Of a stretch of DNA of 36,426 nucleotides, positions 7,224 to 15,918 are shown one piece after another; position 1 is the stretch's first letter, and every line of letters begins with the position of its first letter. The DNA is from Roseivivax halodurans JCM 10272. Lineage in GTDB: Bacteria; Pseudomonadota; Alphaproteobacteria; Rhodobacterales; Rhodobacteraceae. The stretch spans positions 1-36,426 of the forward strand of contig NZ_JALZ01000027.1 in the NCBI RefSeq assembly GCF_000521785.1, read 5' to 3'. The position numbers and the translations under genes were made by a program. Below the pieces are notes generated by a model. The model saw only the letters and a program-made list of their open reading frames with translations. It did no database searches and had not been told where the DNA came from.

Positions 7224-8453
7224 CTACCGGAAGGTCTTACGTCGCAGGTCTGAGGGTTGCCGTCCCAGCAAGAGCACCCAAAGCAGCGCGACGGCCAGGA
7301 CCGGGAGACCGGCGAGCGCGAGGATCGTCCAGCCGAACTCGACCACGATGGCGCCCGAGGCGAACACGCAGATCGTAGCTGCCAGCGCGATCAACGTGTC
7401 GTTCGTGCCTTGCACGATGGCGCGCTCGTCGGCCGACACCGCGCTCGCGAGCATCGCTGTGGCCCCGATGAAGCCAAAGTTCCAGCCGATCCCCAGCACG
7501 ATCAGCGCGCCGTAGAAGTGATGCGCGGACATGCCGCTCGCGGCCAGCAGCGACGAGGCGGAGAGCAGCAGCAGTCCCGTGACAACGACAGGCACAGTGC
7601 CGACGCGCTTGATGACGACGCCGGTGAAGAAGCTTGGCGCAAACATCGCGATCACATGCCAGCGCACAACGTCACCCGCCACCGCCTCCGAATAGCCCGC
7701 CCCTGTCATGGCGAGGGGCGTGGGTGCCATCAGCAGCACCATGATCCCTTGCGACACCGCGCCCGCGATCACCGCCATGAGCACGGGGCCGCGGCGCAGG
7801 ATCGCAAGCAACGCCTGGCCATCAAGGCGGGGCCGGCTCGCCGGCACGGTCGCGCGGGGTACGCGGACAAAGGCGAGCGGCAGCAAGCCGATCAGCGTAA
7901 TCCCGCAGATCGCCGCATATGCGCCCGCCAACGGCGTCGGTGCGAACAAGTCCTTGGTCCAGATGAACACCTGCGGCCCGACGAAGGCCGCGATCAGCCC
8001 TGATGTCAGCACGAGCGAGATCGCGACCGGCCGCCAGCTCTCGGTCACCACTTCGGCGGCGGCGAAGCGGAAGTAGAGGTAGCACGCGAGAGCCGCGCCA
8101 AACGCGAGGTGTGCGGTGAGCAGCAGCGCGAAGCTCGACCAGACGAGAGCGAGCGCTCCGGCGAACCCACCTGCGATGGCGAGCGCGCCGCCGACCACAA
8201 ACCCCACCCTCCGCCCGTAGCGCCCCATGAGCAGAGACAGCGGACCGGTGGCGACAAGCCCGGCGAATGTCTGGACGGAGGGCGGCAGGGTCGCAAGGGC
8301 GGTGGACGGCGCAAGCAACAGTCCGGCCAGCCCGCCAAGGATGATGAGCATGGGCATGGCGGCGGTGAGGATCGTGTTCGCCGCCAGCAGACCGATGAAG
8401 TTCGCGTTCGATCGCGCTGAGATAGGTGGGTCGATGGGCGCAGGGGCGGACAT
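7224..8453 (-). CDS. MFS transporter (drug-efflux type)
   Basis: 409 aa, hydrophobic throughout, about 12 predicted transmembrane helices in two halves with a cytoplasmic loop near residues 200-215. The loop between helices 2 and 3 carries GRYGRRVGF, the MFS motif A (GxxxDRxGRR-like, degenerate). A role in inner-membrane export driven by proton entry is inferred from family. The closest types are the YnfM/Bcr-like carriers; substrate unknown. It is transcribed divergently from the GlxA-like regulator across a 78-bp gap, so that regulator is its most likely controller. Confidence 0.85.
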   Translation of the reverse strand: MSAPAPIDPPISARSNANFIGLLAANTILTAAMPMLIILGGLAGLLLAPSTALATLPPSVQTFAGLVATGPLSLLMGRYGRRVGFVVGGALAIAGGFAGALALVWSSFALLLTAHLAFGAALACYLYFRFAAAEVVTESWRPVAISLVLTSGLIAAFVGPQVFIWTKDLFAPTPLAGAYAAICGITLIGLLPLAFVRVPRATVPASRPRLDGQALLAILRRGPVLMAVIAGAVSQGIMVLLMAPTPLAMTGAGYSEAVAGDVVRWHVIAMFAPSFFTGVVIKRVGTVPVVVTGLLLLSASSLLAASGMSAHHFYGALIVLGIGWNFGFIGATAMLASAVSADERAIVQGTNDTLIALAATICVFASGAIVVEFGWTILALAGLPVLAVALLWVLLLGRQPSDLRRKTFR

Positions 8454-8531
8454 TGTGGGCCGGAGGTTGCTTGACGTTGCCTCCTCCTTACCAATGGACT
8501 AGCTGTCCAGAACGACAATTCGACATCGATT

Positions 8532-9512
8532 ATGGACACCCCGCTCAGAACCCGCGCCATCGACGTGTTGCTCTACGACGGCGTCAACGCGCTCGACGTC
8601 TCCGGCCCCGTGCAGGCGTTCGACGTCGCGCGGGTCGATGGCCGGCGCCTGTACGAGCTGCGCTACGTTTCGGTCGACGGCGGATCGGTGCGTTCGTCCT
8701 GCGGTCTGAGACTCGGAGCAGATGACGTACTCGCCACAGACGGCGCCGGGCGGGACATTCTCGTCCCGGGCGGTTCTGGCGTCGATGCCCTGCTGTCCGA
8801 CGAGCAGGTCCTCGAAGCGCTACGGTCGCGGATCGCATCCGAAGGCGACGCGCGGATAATCTCGGTATGTTCGGGAGCGCTTGTGCTGGCCGCTGCCGGC
8901 GTTCTCGACGGGCGCATGGCTACAACCCACTGGTCGCGCGAACCGGACACCCGCCGCTTCCCCCACATCGAGTGGAATCTTGACCGGATCGCTGTATCCG
9001 GCGAGCGGGTCTTTACGTCCGCAGGCGTGACGACCGGCATCGACTTGGCGCTCGCGATCATTCGCGAGGACGGGGGTCACCGGACCGCTCTGACGGTCGC
9101 GCGCGAGCTGGTCGTCCAGTTGAGGCGCACGGGCGGGCAGAGCCAATACGCCATGCATCTTGCCGGACAGATTGCGGGCGGGCACGGCGTCTCGCACCTG
9201 ATCGAGACCGTCATAAGCGAACCCGCGCGCCGATGGAGGCTCGATGACATGGCCAAGGAGGCCGGGATGAACCCCCGCACGCTCACGCGCCATTTCCAGG
9301 CCCATCTCGCGACCTCCCCTACCCGCTTTGTCGAGCGGGTGCGCATCGACCACGCCCGCGGCCTTCTGGACGCGGAACTGCCATTGAAGCGGATCGCCCG
9401 CGAGGCCGGGTTCGGCGACCTCCAGCGCATGCGCCGTGCTTTCCAGCGCCGCTACGGTGTCAACGTCGCGGAGTACGTGGCGATGTTCGGAAACGAGGCA
9501 GTGGCCCGCTAG
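8532..9512 (+). CDS. GlxA family transcriptional regulator (DJ-1/PfpI domain plus AraC HTH)
   Basis: 326 aa. Residues about 10-180 are a DJ-1/PfpI-like domain with the nucleophile-elbow stretch IISVCSGALVLAAAGVLDGR and the following MATTHW, as in GlxA-type regulators, which sense ligands rather than act as amidases. Residues about 220-320 are a tandem AraC helix-turn-helix: LDDMAKEAGMNPRTLTRHF, then LPLKRIAREAGFGDLQRMRR and AFQRRYGVNVAEY. Cytoplasmic DNA-binding protein; probable ligand-responsive control of the divergent MFS gene through the 78-bp shared region. Confidence 0.88.
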   Translation: MDTPLRTRAIDVLLYDGVNALDVSGPVQAFDVARVDGRRLYELRYVSVDGGSVRSSCGLRLGADDVLATDGAGRDILVPGGSGVDALLSDEQVLEALRSRIASEGDARIISVCSGALVLAAAGVLDGRMATTHWSREPDTRRFPHIEWNLDRIAVSGERVFTSAGVTTGIDLALAIIREDGGHRTALTVARELVVQLRRTGGQSQYAMHLAGQIAGGHGVSHLIETVISEPARRWRLDDMAKEAGMNPRTLTRHFQAHLATSPTRFVERVRIDHARGLLDAELPLKRIAREAGFGDLQRMRRAFQRRYGVNVAEYVAMFGNEAVAR

Positions 9513-9686
9513 GTCGCATCTTTCGAGGACATGTATACCGTTCCGCTTCCCGCATCCCCGAGACTGCCTGAAATATGCAAGGATCAAGTAAGGTCTGACC
9601 GCCGTCGCGGACAGAGCTGTTGCTGTTTTCCTGTCCGGCAGGCCAAACGCGCGATTGTGTGCTGGCCGAACTTTCGGCTCAACTTT

Positions 9687-10292
9687 TTACGCCTCTCGAG
9701 CAAGCCTGAGGCCGAAAGAGACGAGAAGCAGCCCGGTGGCACCGTCGATCGTCCTTCGCACGATCCGTTTGAGCAGAATGCGGCGGGCGAAGTCGATCAG
9801 AAGCGTCAGGGTGATCAGGAACAGCGTGCCGAGCAGGGGCACCATCATTGAGAAGAGAACCCACTGCACTACGGGCGCTGTCGAGCCGACGAACTGCGGC
9901 AAGAGGGCGAGATAGAACACGAGCATCTTCGGGTTGGTGATGTTACACAGGACGCCGTCCCGAAAGCCCAGGAGTGGGCCTTGTGCCGACCTCTCGGGTG
10001 CGTCGCCATAGTCCCCGCGAACCGCCGATATCAGCGAACTGAAACCCATCCATAGCAGGTATGCGACACCAAGCCATCTGATTGTCTCAAAGACGGGCTG
10101 CGATGCGACGATCACAGCCCCAATGCCGAGGGAGGCAAGAAGAGCCTGAACAGACGACGCCGTACCGATTCCGATGGCGGTCGCCAAACCGGCGACACGC
10201 CCCTTCGCCAATGTATTCCGCAGCACCATCAGCTGGTCGACGCCGGGGATGAGAACGACCATCAGAACGATGGCGAGGAATTCCAGAGGCAT
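9687..10292 (-). CDS. LysE/RhtB family amino-acid exporter
   Basis: 201 aa with about six transmembrane helices. The N-terminal motif PGVDQLMVLRNTLAKGRVAG corresponds to the PGP-x(4)-x-GxxxG signature of LysE/RhtB proteins (Val in place of the second Pro), followed by AIGIGTASSVQALLASLGI. LCNITNPKMLVFYLALLPQF is the conserved NPK(x)xxF motif of the second repeat. Exports amino acids or related metabolites across the inner membrane; substrate not predictable. Monocistronic on the minus strand, with 170-180 bp non-coding gaps on both sides in which I see nothing specific. Confidence 0.87.
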   Translation of the reverse strand: MPLEFLAIVLMVVLIPGVDQLMVLRNTLAKGRVAGLATAIGIGTASSVQALLASLGIGAVIVASQPVFETIRWLGVAYLLWMGFSSLISAVRGDYGDAPERSAQGPLLGFRDGVLCNITNPKMLVFYLALLPQFVGSTAPVVQWVLFSMMVPLLGTLFLITLTLLIDFARRILLKRIVRRTIDGATGLLLVSFGLRLAREA

Positions 10293-10475
10293 GAATAACT
10301 CCGTCTTTCGGTCAAGCTATAACCTCCGCGACCCCGACGGGTTTCTTGTCCCACTTATCAGCTCGCGTCCTGCGCCTGAGACTTTGCATCGCCACGTCTA
10401 TGCGGGCTTGTGATCGACTTACGCCGAGATACAGCGCCGCAGCCTGCATCCTGCGATAGCCTTTCTATCTCCACT

Positions 10476-11816
10476 TCACTCTGCGCGGCGTATAAGCTCC
10501 GAACAGTTGAACGCCATCGCGCCAAGCAGTATGGCCGCGGAGGTCAATCCGCCGCAGAACCCCGTCCAGATGCCGGGTGCGCCGAGACCCGCCAGTTCAG
10601 CCAAAACGAGTCCCCCGCCCAGACCGACAGCCCAGTAGCATGTCGTACTGAGCACCATAGGCAGTACGGTTCGCCGCAACCCGCGTAGCGCGTGCATGAA
10701 AACGATTTGCCATGCGTCGAAGAGGAAGATTGGCGCGGTCCAGCGCAGGACCTGCGACATCAAGGCCCGTCCGTCCGGGGACGTCTCGGCTCCCGAGAAC
10801 AGCGCCACCGCCGACTCCGTGAAGACGCCAACCATCAATGCGAGGCTCGCCGCGGCAAGTCCGGACACGCCTACGCCTATATTGAGCAATCGCCGAAGGT
10901 CTCCACCAGCAGCTCGGGCGGCGGCGAGCCGAGCTGCCAATACTTCGCCCACGGCTCCGCTTGCGGCGTAGTTCAATTCCATCACCGCAAAGACAACGGT
11001 CCCCGCCGCCAGCCAGAGGACGGAGTGCAGACCCAGAAGATAGAGGACGACCACGAACAGGACGCTTTCGAGGGCCTGCTGCGCGCCGGCAGCCCATCCG
11101 AGACGGATGATCTCACCCGCACTTCGGCAGACCTCTTGCGCCCGGATGGCACCAAAGCGCACGAACCCGGACCTCTGGACATGGATCAGCAGACCTAACG
11201 CGGCGGCCCCGTTGACCGCGACCGTGGCCCAGGCGGCACCGGCTACGCCGAGGCCTTCCCACGCCCAAAGCCCATGGACGAGGACGATGCTGAGGGCGAG
11301 GTTCCCGAGGACGATACCGACGGAGAACCAGGCAACGGCAACCGTGCGGCCCACGGCATTCAGGACATTCTTCAGGGCCGCAAAGAGAAACGCCGGCACG
11401 AGCGCCCAGGCGAACACCGTGGCATAGGCATCGAAGTCCGCGACCAGGTCGGCGTCATATCCGCTGGCGGCGAGGATCGGGTTCGCGCCCCAAGCGATGC
11501 AGATGGCCATTACGACCAAAGGCACCGCCACGAGGATCGAGGCGACCACCACCCGGCCACAAGTTTCGGGATCGGATCGTTCGGCCATCAGGACCGTGCC
11601 GATCGAGAGAACCGCAAAGCCGACCACCATGACGGACAACAGGATCGTCTTGGCCAGTCCCACTGCGGCAAGGGGGGTGGTGCCAAGCGCTCCGACCACT
11701 GCGAGATCGGTCAGCCCGACGAGGATTTCGGTCAGGTAGAATGCGCCGATCGAAAGAGCCGTTCGGACGATAGAAAAAGCCGTGACGGTCGTGGAGGACG
11801 ACGCAGAGTTGGACAT
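10476..11816 (-). CDS. MATE family efflux transporter
   Basis: 446 aa, about 12 membrane helices in two homologous bundles of six, the usual MATE size. N-terminal features typical of the family are LTDLAVVGALGTTPLAAVGL and AILVAVP-like helices, with the repeat-two counterpart AAGTVVFAVMELNYAASGAV. Predicted cation-coupled exporter of drugs or metabolites in the inner membrane. Start ATG at 11814-11816. A dyad symmetric element lies directly upstream. The 264-bp gap to the next gene (11817-12080) holds nothing else I can support. Confidence 0.88.
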   Translation of the reverse strand: MSNSASSSTTVTAFSIVRTALSIGAFYLTEILVGLTDLAVVGALGTTPLAAVGLAKTILLSVMVVGFAVLSIGTVLMAERSDPETCGRVVVASILVAVPLVVMAICIAWGANPILAASGYDADLVADFDAYATVFAWALVPAFLFAALKNVLNAVGRTVAVAWFSVGIVLGNLALSIVLVHGLWAWEGLGVAGAAWATVAVNGAAALGLLIHVQRSGFVRFGAIRAQEVCRSAGEIIRLGWAAGAQQALESVLFVVVLYLLGLHSVLWLAAGTVVFAVMELNYAASGAVGEVLAARLAAARAAGGDLRRLLNIGVGVSGLAAASLALMVGVFTESAVALFSGAETSPDGRALMSQVLRWTAPIFLFDAWQIVFMHALRGLRRTVLPMVLSTTCYWAVGLGGGLVLAELAGLGAPGIWTGFCGGLTSAAILLGAMAFNCSELIRRAE

Positions 11817-11824
11817 GCGGGCAC

Positions 11825-11840
11825 CCGTGCGATTGCACGG
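11825..11840. promoter_or_regulatory. dyad (CCGTGC-GATT-GCACGG) upstream of MATE gene
   Basis: Six-base perfect arms around a four-base centre, 9 bases upstream of the MATE start codon. The position fits an operator or a leader hairpin that could occlude the ribosome site. Six-base arms occur by chance, so this is weak. Confidence 0.35.
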
Positions 11841-12080
11841 TCACCCAAGGAGCTGATGACCAAGGACCACCGACATCACACGGCGGGGCAGCTTACCGCC
11901 CGGGAACATAGCACGACGCGTGATGATGCCGCCAACTTAGAATCTGATGGATGCACAGAGGTCCCTCGACCTCAACCAGTGACGCGGGTTCGGAAAGCCT
12001 GGAATGGGCCCCCCGCTCCGGATCAGAGCCTGCTCCCAGGCACTTGCAGGGTCCGGCGGAAGCGCCCGAAGTTCATCCGG

Positions 12081-12527
12081 TCAGGAGAGCGGCTTCTCCA
12101 AATACACGCGATTAAAGCCGTCTTCGGACTGGCGACCAGTCTCCACGTAGCCGAGGCGTGGATAGATCGACAGGTTCTCGGTCATCTTCTCGTTGGTATA
12201 GAGGCGCACCGTGCGCGCGCCACGCTGCCGGGCTTCCATCTCGCAGAACCGAATGAGCTCCTTGCCGACGCCGCGACCGGCGGCGTCTGGAAAGACCGCC
12301 ACGTTTTCCAGAATGACGTTCCCCTGGTCCTCGTAGAAGACCACGAAGCCCAGAATGTTGTTTTCCAGGTCCACAGCGACGTGGACGTGCCCAGCCTCGA
12401 TCTGCGACGCGTAATCGGCATCCATCGGGGCGGGTCTTCGGCCGATCACCGACACGTACCGCGTATATGCTGCCTCGGCGCAGGCCCGAATGCGCGGCTC
12501 GTCCGCTGCCTCAGCTACACGTATCAT
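12081..12527 (-). CDS. GNAT family N-acetyltransferase
   Basis: 148 aa from the ATG at 12525-12527, where the protein begins MIRVAEAADEPRIRACAEAA as GNAT proteins do; an in-frame start at 12611 would add 28 non-homologous residues. Motif A is ILENVAVFPDAAGRGVGKEL, with the V-x-P-x(4)-GxGxG acetyl-CoA pyrophosphate loop; motif B follows as VRLYTNEKMTENLSIYPRLG then YVETGR. Transfers an acetyl group from acetyl-CoA to an unknown small molecule or protein. Same strand as, and downstream of, the ArgP-like gene with a 114-bp gap. Confidence 0.85.
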   Translation of the reverse strand: MIRVAEAADEPRIRACAEAAYTRYVSVIGRRPAPMDADYASQIEAGHVHVAVDLENNILGFVVFYEDQGNVILENVAVFPDAAGRGVGKELIRFCEMEARQRGARTVRLYTNEKMTENLSIYPRLGYVETGRQSEDGFNRVYLEKPLS

Positions 12528-12641
12528 GCCGATCGTCCCATCCGTCCAAGCTGTTCTGTTCTTCGCATCGGCAGCTCTTGGTGAAGGGCAAAACCATCTT
12601 AAGCATCCCACGACCGAAGAGGCGTTTACGATAATCGAAGG

Positions 12642-13538
12642 TCACCATAGCGCATCTCGAGCAACCCGCCGAATGCTGCCGGACAACTCGGTCAGAAGAT
12701 CGGCGGTCAGGCGACTGATCTGCCAATAGAGCGGGATGTCCACGCCCCTGCCCGGAACCACGTCGACAAGTGAGCCCGCCGCGAGATGTTCCGCCACGAG
12801 GGGCTCCGGGTTCATCCCCCAGCCCATGCCGCAGAGAGCGGCGTCCACGAAGGCTGCCGATGAGGGAAGGCGGTGAACGGGTGGCTGAACCGGATGCCCG
12901 ACCTGATCCGCCAGCCATCGGTTCTGCAACGCGTCCTTCCGGTCGAAGACCAGGCACGGCGCCGCGGCCAGCACCTCTGCTGTCACGCCGTCCGAAAAGT
13001 GCCGCGCCATGAAGTCAGGGCTTGCCGTCGCACGGTACCTGAGCGCGCCGAGCGGCTGGATGTCACAGCCGACGGCCGGATCCGCGTTTGCGGTCACAGC
13101 GGCGTCAGTCTCTCCCCTCACAAGCCAATCTTTGGCATGGTCCTGATCCTCGATGGCGATGTCGAGAAGGACACCGGTGCGGGTCGTGAACCGTGCGAGC
13201 GCCGGCATGCACCATGTCGCCAGGCTGTCGGCATTCACGACGACACGCGCCCGCGCCTGTTGGTCGCCACCGTTTCCAGCTGCCAGCGCAGGGTGGGTCG
13301 CACCAAGATCCATCTCGAGGAGCTGTATCCGCTCCACGTGCCGACAAACACGCCGCCCGACCTCCGTCGCATGGCAGGGGGCTCCGCGAACGATCAGCGC
13401 GGCCCCGGTGCGCTCCTCGAGCGCCTTGACTCGATGCGAGACAGCGGACGGCGTGATGCCGAGCCGTGCCGCAGCCCTGTCGAAGGAGCCTTCCAAACAG
13501 ATGGCGTAGACAGCCTCGAAGGCAGGGTAGTCGATCAT
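12642..13538 (-). CDS. argP: LysR family regulator, ArgP/LysG-like
   Basis: 298 aa from the ATG at 13536-13538 (protein MIDYPAFEAVYAICLEGSFD); an upstream in-frame start at 13568 adds ten residues lacking homology. The winged HTH at residues about 1-60 reads RAAARLGITPSAVSHRVKAL then EERTGAALIVRG, the ArgP/LysG type, followed by a periplasmic-binding-like effector domain. It is divergent from a LysE/ArgO-family exporter, the same arrangement as LysG-LysE and ArgP-ArgO pairs, where the regulator activates export when basic amino acids are high. The effector here (Lys or Arg) is inferred from family. Confidence 0.85.
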   Translation of the reverse strand: MIDYPAFEAVYAICLEGSFDRAAARLGITPSAVSHRVKALEERTGAALIVRGAPCHATEVGRRVCRHVERIQLLEMDLGATHPALAAGNGGDQQARARVVVNADSLATWCMPALARFTTRTGVLLDIAIEDQDHAKDWLVRGETDAAVTANADPAVGCDIQPLGALRYRATASPDFMARHFSDGVTAEVLAAAPCLVFDRKDALQNRWLADQVGHPVQPPVHRLPSSAAFVDAALCGMGWGMNPEPLVAEHLAAGSLVDVVPGRGVDIPLYWQISRLTADLLTELSGSIRRVARDALW

Positions 13539-13788
13539 GCTGAAAACTCGTCCCGTTCGCCGCAGCATCCTGAATTCAGCTCAGGCTGCGTGACAAGTCC
13601 TCATTCGATTTCATGATCAGGAACCGCTAATCCGCCAGCGACGATCAATCGGACGGAAGACAGCGAATGCAGCCTTGCCTGAGACAGCAGCGATTGGATC
13701 GACGTGCCTCATACGCGGTTTCCCGAGCCAGAGTCGGACAGGACCGTGCTCCTACCCGAGGTCGGCGCGAATTCGCTAGCGCGGCACG

Positions 13789-14394
13789 ATGACCGCCGCT
13801 CTTTCGGGGTTTGGCATCGGCCTGACGCTCATCTTGGCTATCGGATCGCAGAACGCCTTCGTGCTCCGGCAGGGCCTACGCGGTGAGCACGTGGCCGCCG
13901 TTTGTTTGACCTGCGCGATCTCGGACGCGATCCTGATCACGCTTGGCGTCGGCGGGTTTCAAGCGGTAGTCGCCAGAACCGAGTGGATCGAACCGGTGTT
14001 TCTCGCACTGGGTACCGGGTTCCTGATCCTCTATGGCGCGCGGAGCCTCTGGAGTGCCGCGAATTCCACGTCTGCCCTCACTCTGGGCGAGCAGGGTCAA
14101 TCAAGCCTACTGGCAACGCTCGGCATCTGTCTCGCGCTGACCTGGCTCAACCCGCATGTCTATCTCGACACGGTAATCTTCCTCGGCGCGGTCTCTACGG
14201 GCTATCCCGGCGAAGAAACGGCTTTTGCCCTCGGCGCGGCTACAGCCTCTTTCACATTCTTCTTCGCTCTCGGCTACGGAGCCCGCATCCTCCGGCCCGT
14301 GTTTGCCAGCGCCCGAGCCTGGCGCATTCTGGACCTGCTGGTCGGCCTGCTGATGTGGACCATCGCCGCAAAGCTCATAGTCGAGGCGACCTAG
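13789..14394 (+). CDS. LysE/ArgO family basic amino-acid exporter
   Basis: 201 aa, about six membrane helices. Family markers: LILAIGSQNAFVLRQGLRGE near residues 14-33 and LALTWLNPHVYLDTVIFLGA near residues 118-137, both characteristic of the LysE/ArgO branch rather than RhtB. Exports lysine and/or arginine across the inner membrane. Divergent from the ArgP-like regulator across about 250 bp, which contains no other gene; the GNAT gene starts 10 bases after its stop, so the two are probably one operon. Confidence 0.88.
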   Translation: MTAALSGFGIGLTLILAIGSQNAFVLRQGLRGEHVAAVCLTCAISDAILITLGVGGFQAVVARTEWIEPVFLALGTGFLILYGARSLWSAANSTSALTLGEQGQSSLLATLGICLALTWLNPHVYLDTVIFLGAVSTGYPGEETAFALGAATASFTFFFALGYGARILRPVFASARAWRILDLLVGLLMWTIAAKLIVEAT

Positions 14395-14404
14395 TGAGAG
14401 TCGC

Positions 14405-14926
14405 ATGACACGCCCTGACCAGCCAGGAGTCACCGAGGCAAGCCTGCCTGAGGTCAAGATCCGCACGGCGGAGTTCCAGGACCTCGACACGCTCACACCG
14501 CTCTTTGAGGCTTTCTTCGCAGAAGACGGGATTTCCGTCGAACCCGCGGCCATCAGGACAAACCTAGATCGTATGCTGCGAGACGATCGCGCATGTTTCT
14601 TCGTTGCCGAGGCGGACACGGGCATCGTGGGCATGGTATCCGGAAGCCTCACCTTCGGGGTGGAGTTTGGCGGCGCCGCCGAGGTCGAAGACCTGTACGT
14701 CGCACCAAGATTTCGCGGATTGGGCGTTGCGAGAACGCTAATGAAACGCGTCCTGCAATGGGCGGATGATAAGGGAGCCTCTGAGATAATTCTGGTGATC
14801 ACGCCGGAAGCCGAACGTACTCAGGGTCTCACGCGGTTCTATGAAAGCTTTGGTTTCAGAAATTCTCAAAGAATTACAATGTACAAAAGCGCTCTCAGAT
14901 CGACACCTCTGACGTCAAACTCTTAA
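14405..14926 (+). CDS. GNAT family N-acetyltransferase
   Basis: 173 aa. GNAT motif A is VEDLYVAPRFRGLGVARTLM, followed by KRVLQWADDKGASEIILVIT, and the C-terminal FYESFGFRNSQRITMYK is the usual substrate-side end. The first 15 residues are a polar extension. It begins 10 bp after the LysE/ArgO gene and is likely co-transcribed and under ArgP-like control, hinting at acetylation of an amino acid or toxic analogue alongside export; that link is inference. Convergent with the EamA gene, 26 bp apart. Confidence 0.86.
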   Translation: MTRPDQPGVTEASLPEVKIRTAEFQDLDTLTPLFEAFFAEDGISVEPAAIRTNLDRMLRDDRACFFVAEADTGIVGMVSGSLTFGVEFGGAAEVEDLYVAPRFRGLGVARTLMKRVLQWADDKGASEIILVITPEAERTQGLTRFYESFGFRNSQRITMYKSALRSTPLTSNS

Positions 14927-14952
14927 TCGATATGATAGATTTGCCTCGTCTA

Positions 14953-15834
14953 CTAGGCCCGCTGCGGCGGCGCAGCTGTCTCAGGCTGCGTTTTCTGAGA
15001 CCTCTGCCCGAACCACGCACTGGCGATCGCAAGGACCATGCCAAACGATTGAAGCGGGTTGAGCGTCTGGTCCAAAATGAACCAGCCTAGCAGGACCGCC
15101 GCAACGGGGCTCAGTCGCCCGAGGGGGGAAACGGCCGAAGGCCCGAGCAACGCGATCCCCCGGAACCAGAGAATGTAGGTCATCGCCCCGCCGACGAGTC
15201 CGAGATAGGCGAAGCCGGCCACGTTGGACACCGAGAGTGGTGGCAGTGGCGGCTCGAACATCAGGGCGGCGGGAAGCAGAAGGATGCCCCCCGCAGTGAG
15301 CTGCCACGCGGTGAGAGTGAGCGGTGAGACCGGGGGCTGCCATGTCTTCGTCAGAACTGTACCGAGCGCCATGGAGCTTGCCCCGCCAAGCGCGGCAAAG
15401 ATGCCCACGGTATCCAGTGCCGCCTCCGGCGTGAGAACGAGAAGGCCGACGCCTACGACGCCCACGATGCCCGCGATCAGTCCGGTTCTGGCTATCGGCT
15501 GCTTCATCATGTGGCGTGCCAGCACGAGTACGATCAGGGGCTGAACGGCACCGATCGTCGCCGCGACCCCTCCCGGCAGGCGGTAGGCCGAGACGAATAG
15601 AAGCCACCAGAACACGGAAAAATTCAGCGCACCGAGAACGAGGGCACGGACGATCCACCGCCCATGTGGAAGCGAGCGGACTACCAGGAGCAGCAAGAGA
15701 CCGGCCGGCAACGCTCTGAGCATGGCGGCCGTGATCGGATAACCTTCTGGCAGAAGCTCGGTCGTGACGATGTAGGTGCTGCCCCACATTGTGGGGGCGA
15801 GCGCGGTCAGAAGGACATCAAGCGATCGAGGCAT
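14953..15834 (-). CDS. EamA/DMT family transporter
   Basis: 293 aa from the ATG at 15832-15834, preceded by GGAG about 7 bases upstream; a GTG at 15846 is an alternative. Ten predicted membrane helices in two EamA repeats, with start MPRSLDVLLTALAPTMWGST and second-repeat marker LGLVGGAMTYILWFRGIALL then GPSAVSPLGRLSPVAAVLLG. Inner-membrane exporter of small metabolites, RhaT/RarD/YdcZ superfamily. Shares a compact divergent promoter region with the MarR gene, and a large palindrome lies between them, so MarR repression is very likely. Confidence 0.88.
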   Translation of the reverse strand: MPRSLDVLLTALAPTMWGSTYIVTTELLPEGYPITAAMLRALPAGLLLLLVVRSLPHGRWIVRALVLGALNFSVFWWLLFVSAYRLPGGVAATIGAVQPLIVLVLARHMMKQPIARTGLIAGIVGVVGVGLLVLTPEAALDTVGIFAALGGASSMALGTVLTKTWQPPVSPLTLTAWQLTAGGILLLPAALMFEPPLPPLSVSNVAGFAYLGLVGGAMTYILWFRGIALLGPSAVSPLGRLSPVAAVLLGWFILDQTLNPLQSFGMVLAIASAWFGQRSQKTQPETAAPPQRA

Positions 15835-15851
15835 AGGGGACTCCACGGCAT

Positions 15852-15895
15852 TATCTTGACGTCAAGACAAACGTATTTGTCTTGACGTCAAGATA
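15852..15895. promoter_or_regulatory. double-palindrome operator between EamA and MarR genes
   Basis: A perfect 20-bp inverted repeat (15852-15871 and 15876-15895) around CGTA. Within it the 14-bp palindrome TCTTGACGTCAAGA occurs twice (15854-15867 and 15880-15893), centres 26 bp apart. It is 17 bp from the EamA start and 23 bp from the MarR start, covering both promoters. Two adjacent palindromes with this size fit two MarR dimers binding side by side, repressing both genes. Confidence 0.88.
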
Positions 15896-15918
15896 TCCCC
15901 CTTTCTACTGTCCACCGC

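Noticed and set aside
11274-12584. Plus-strand frame of 436 codons across MATE and GNAT genes
   Set aside because: His/Asp/Arg-rich shadow spanning two well-supported minus-strand genes.
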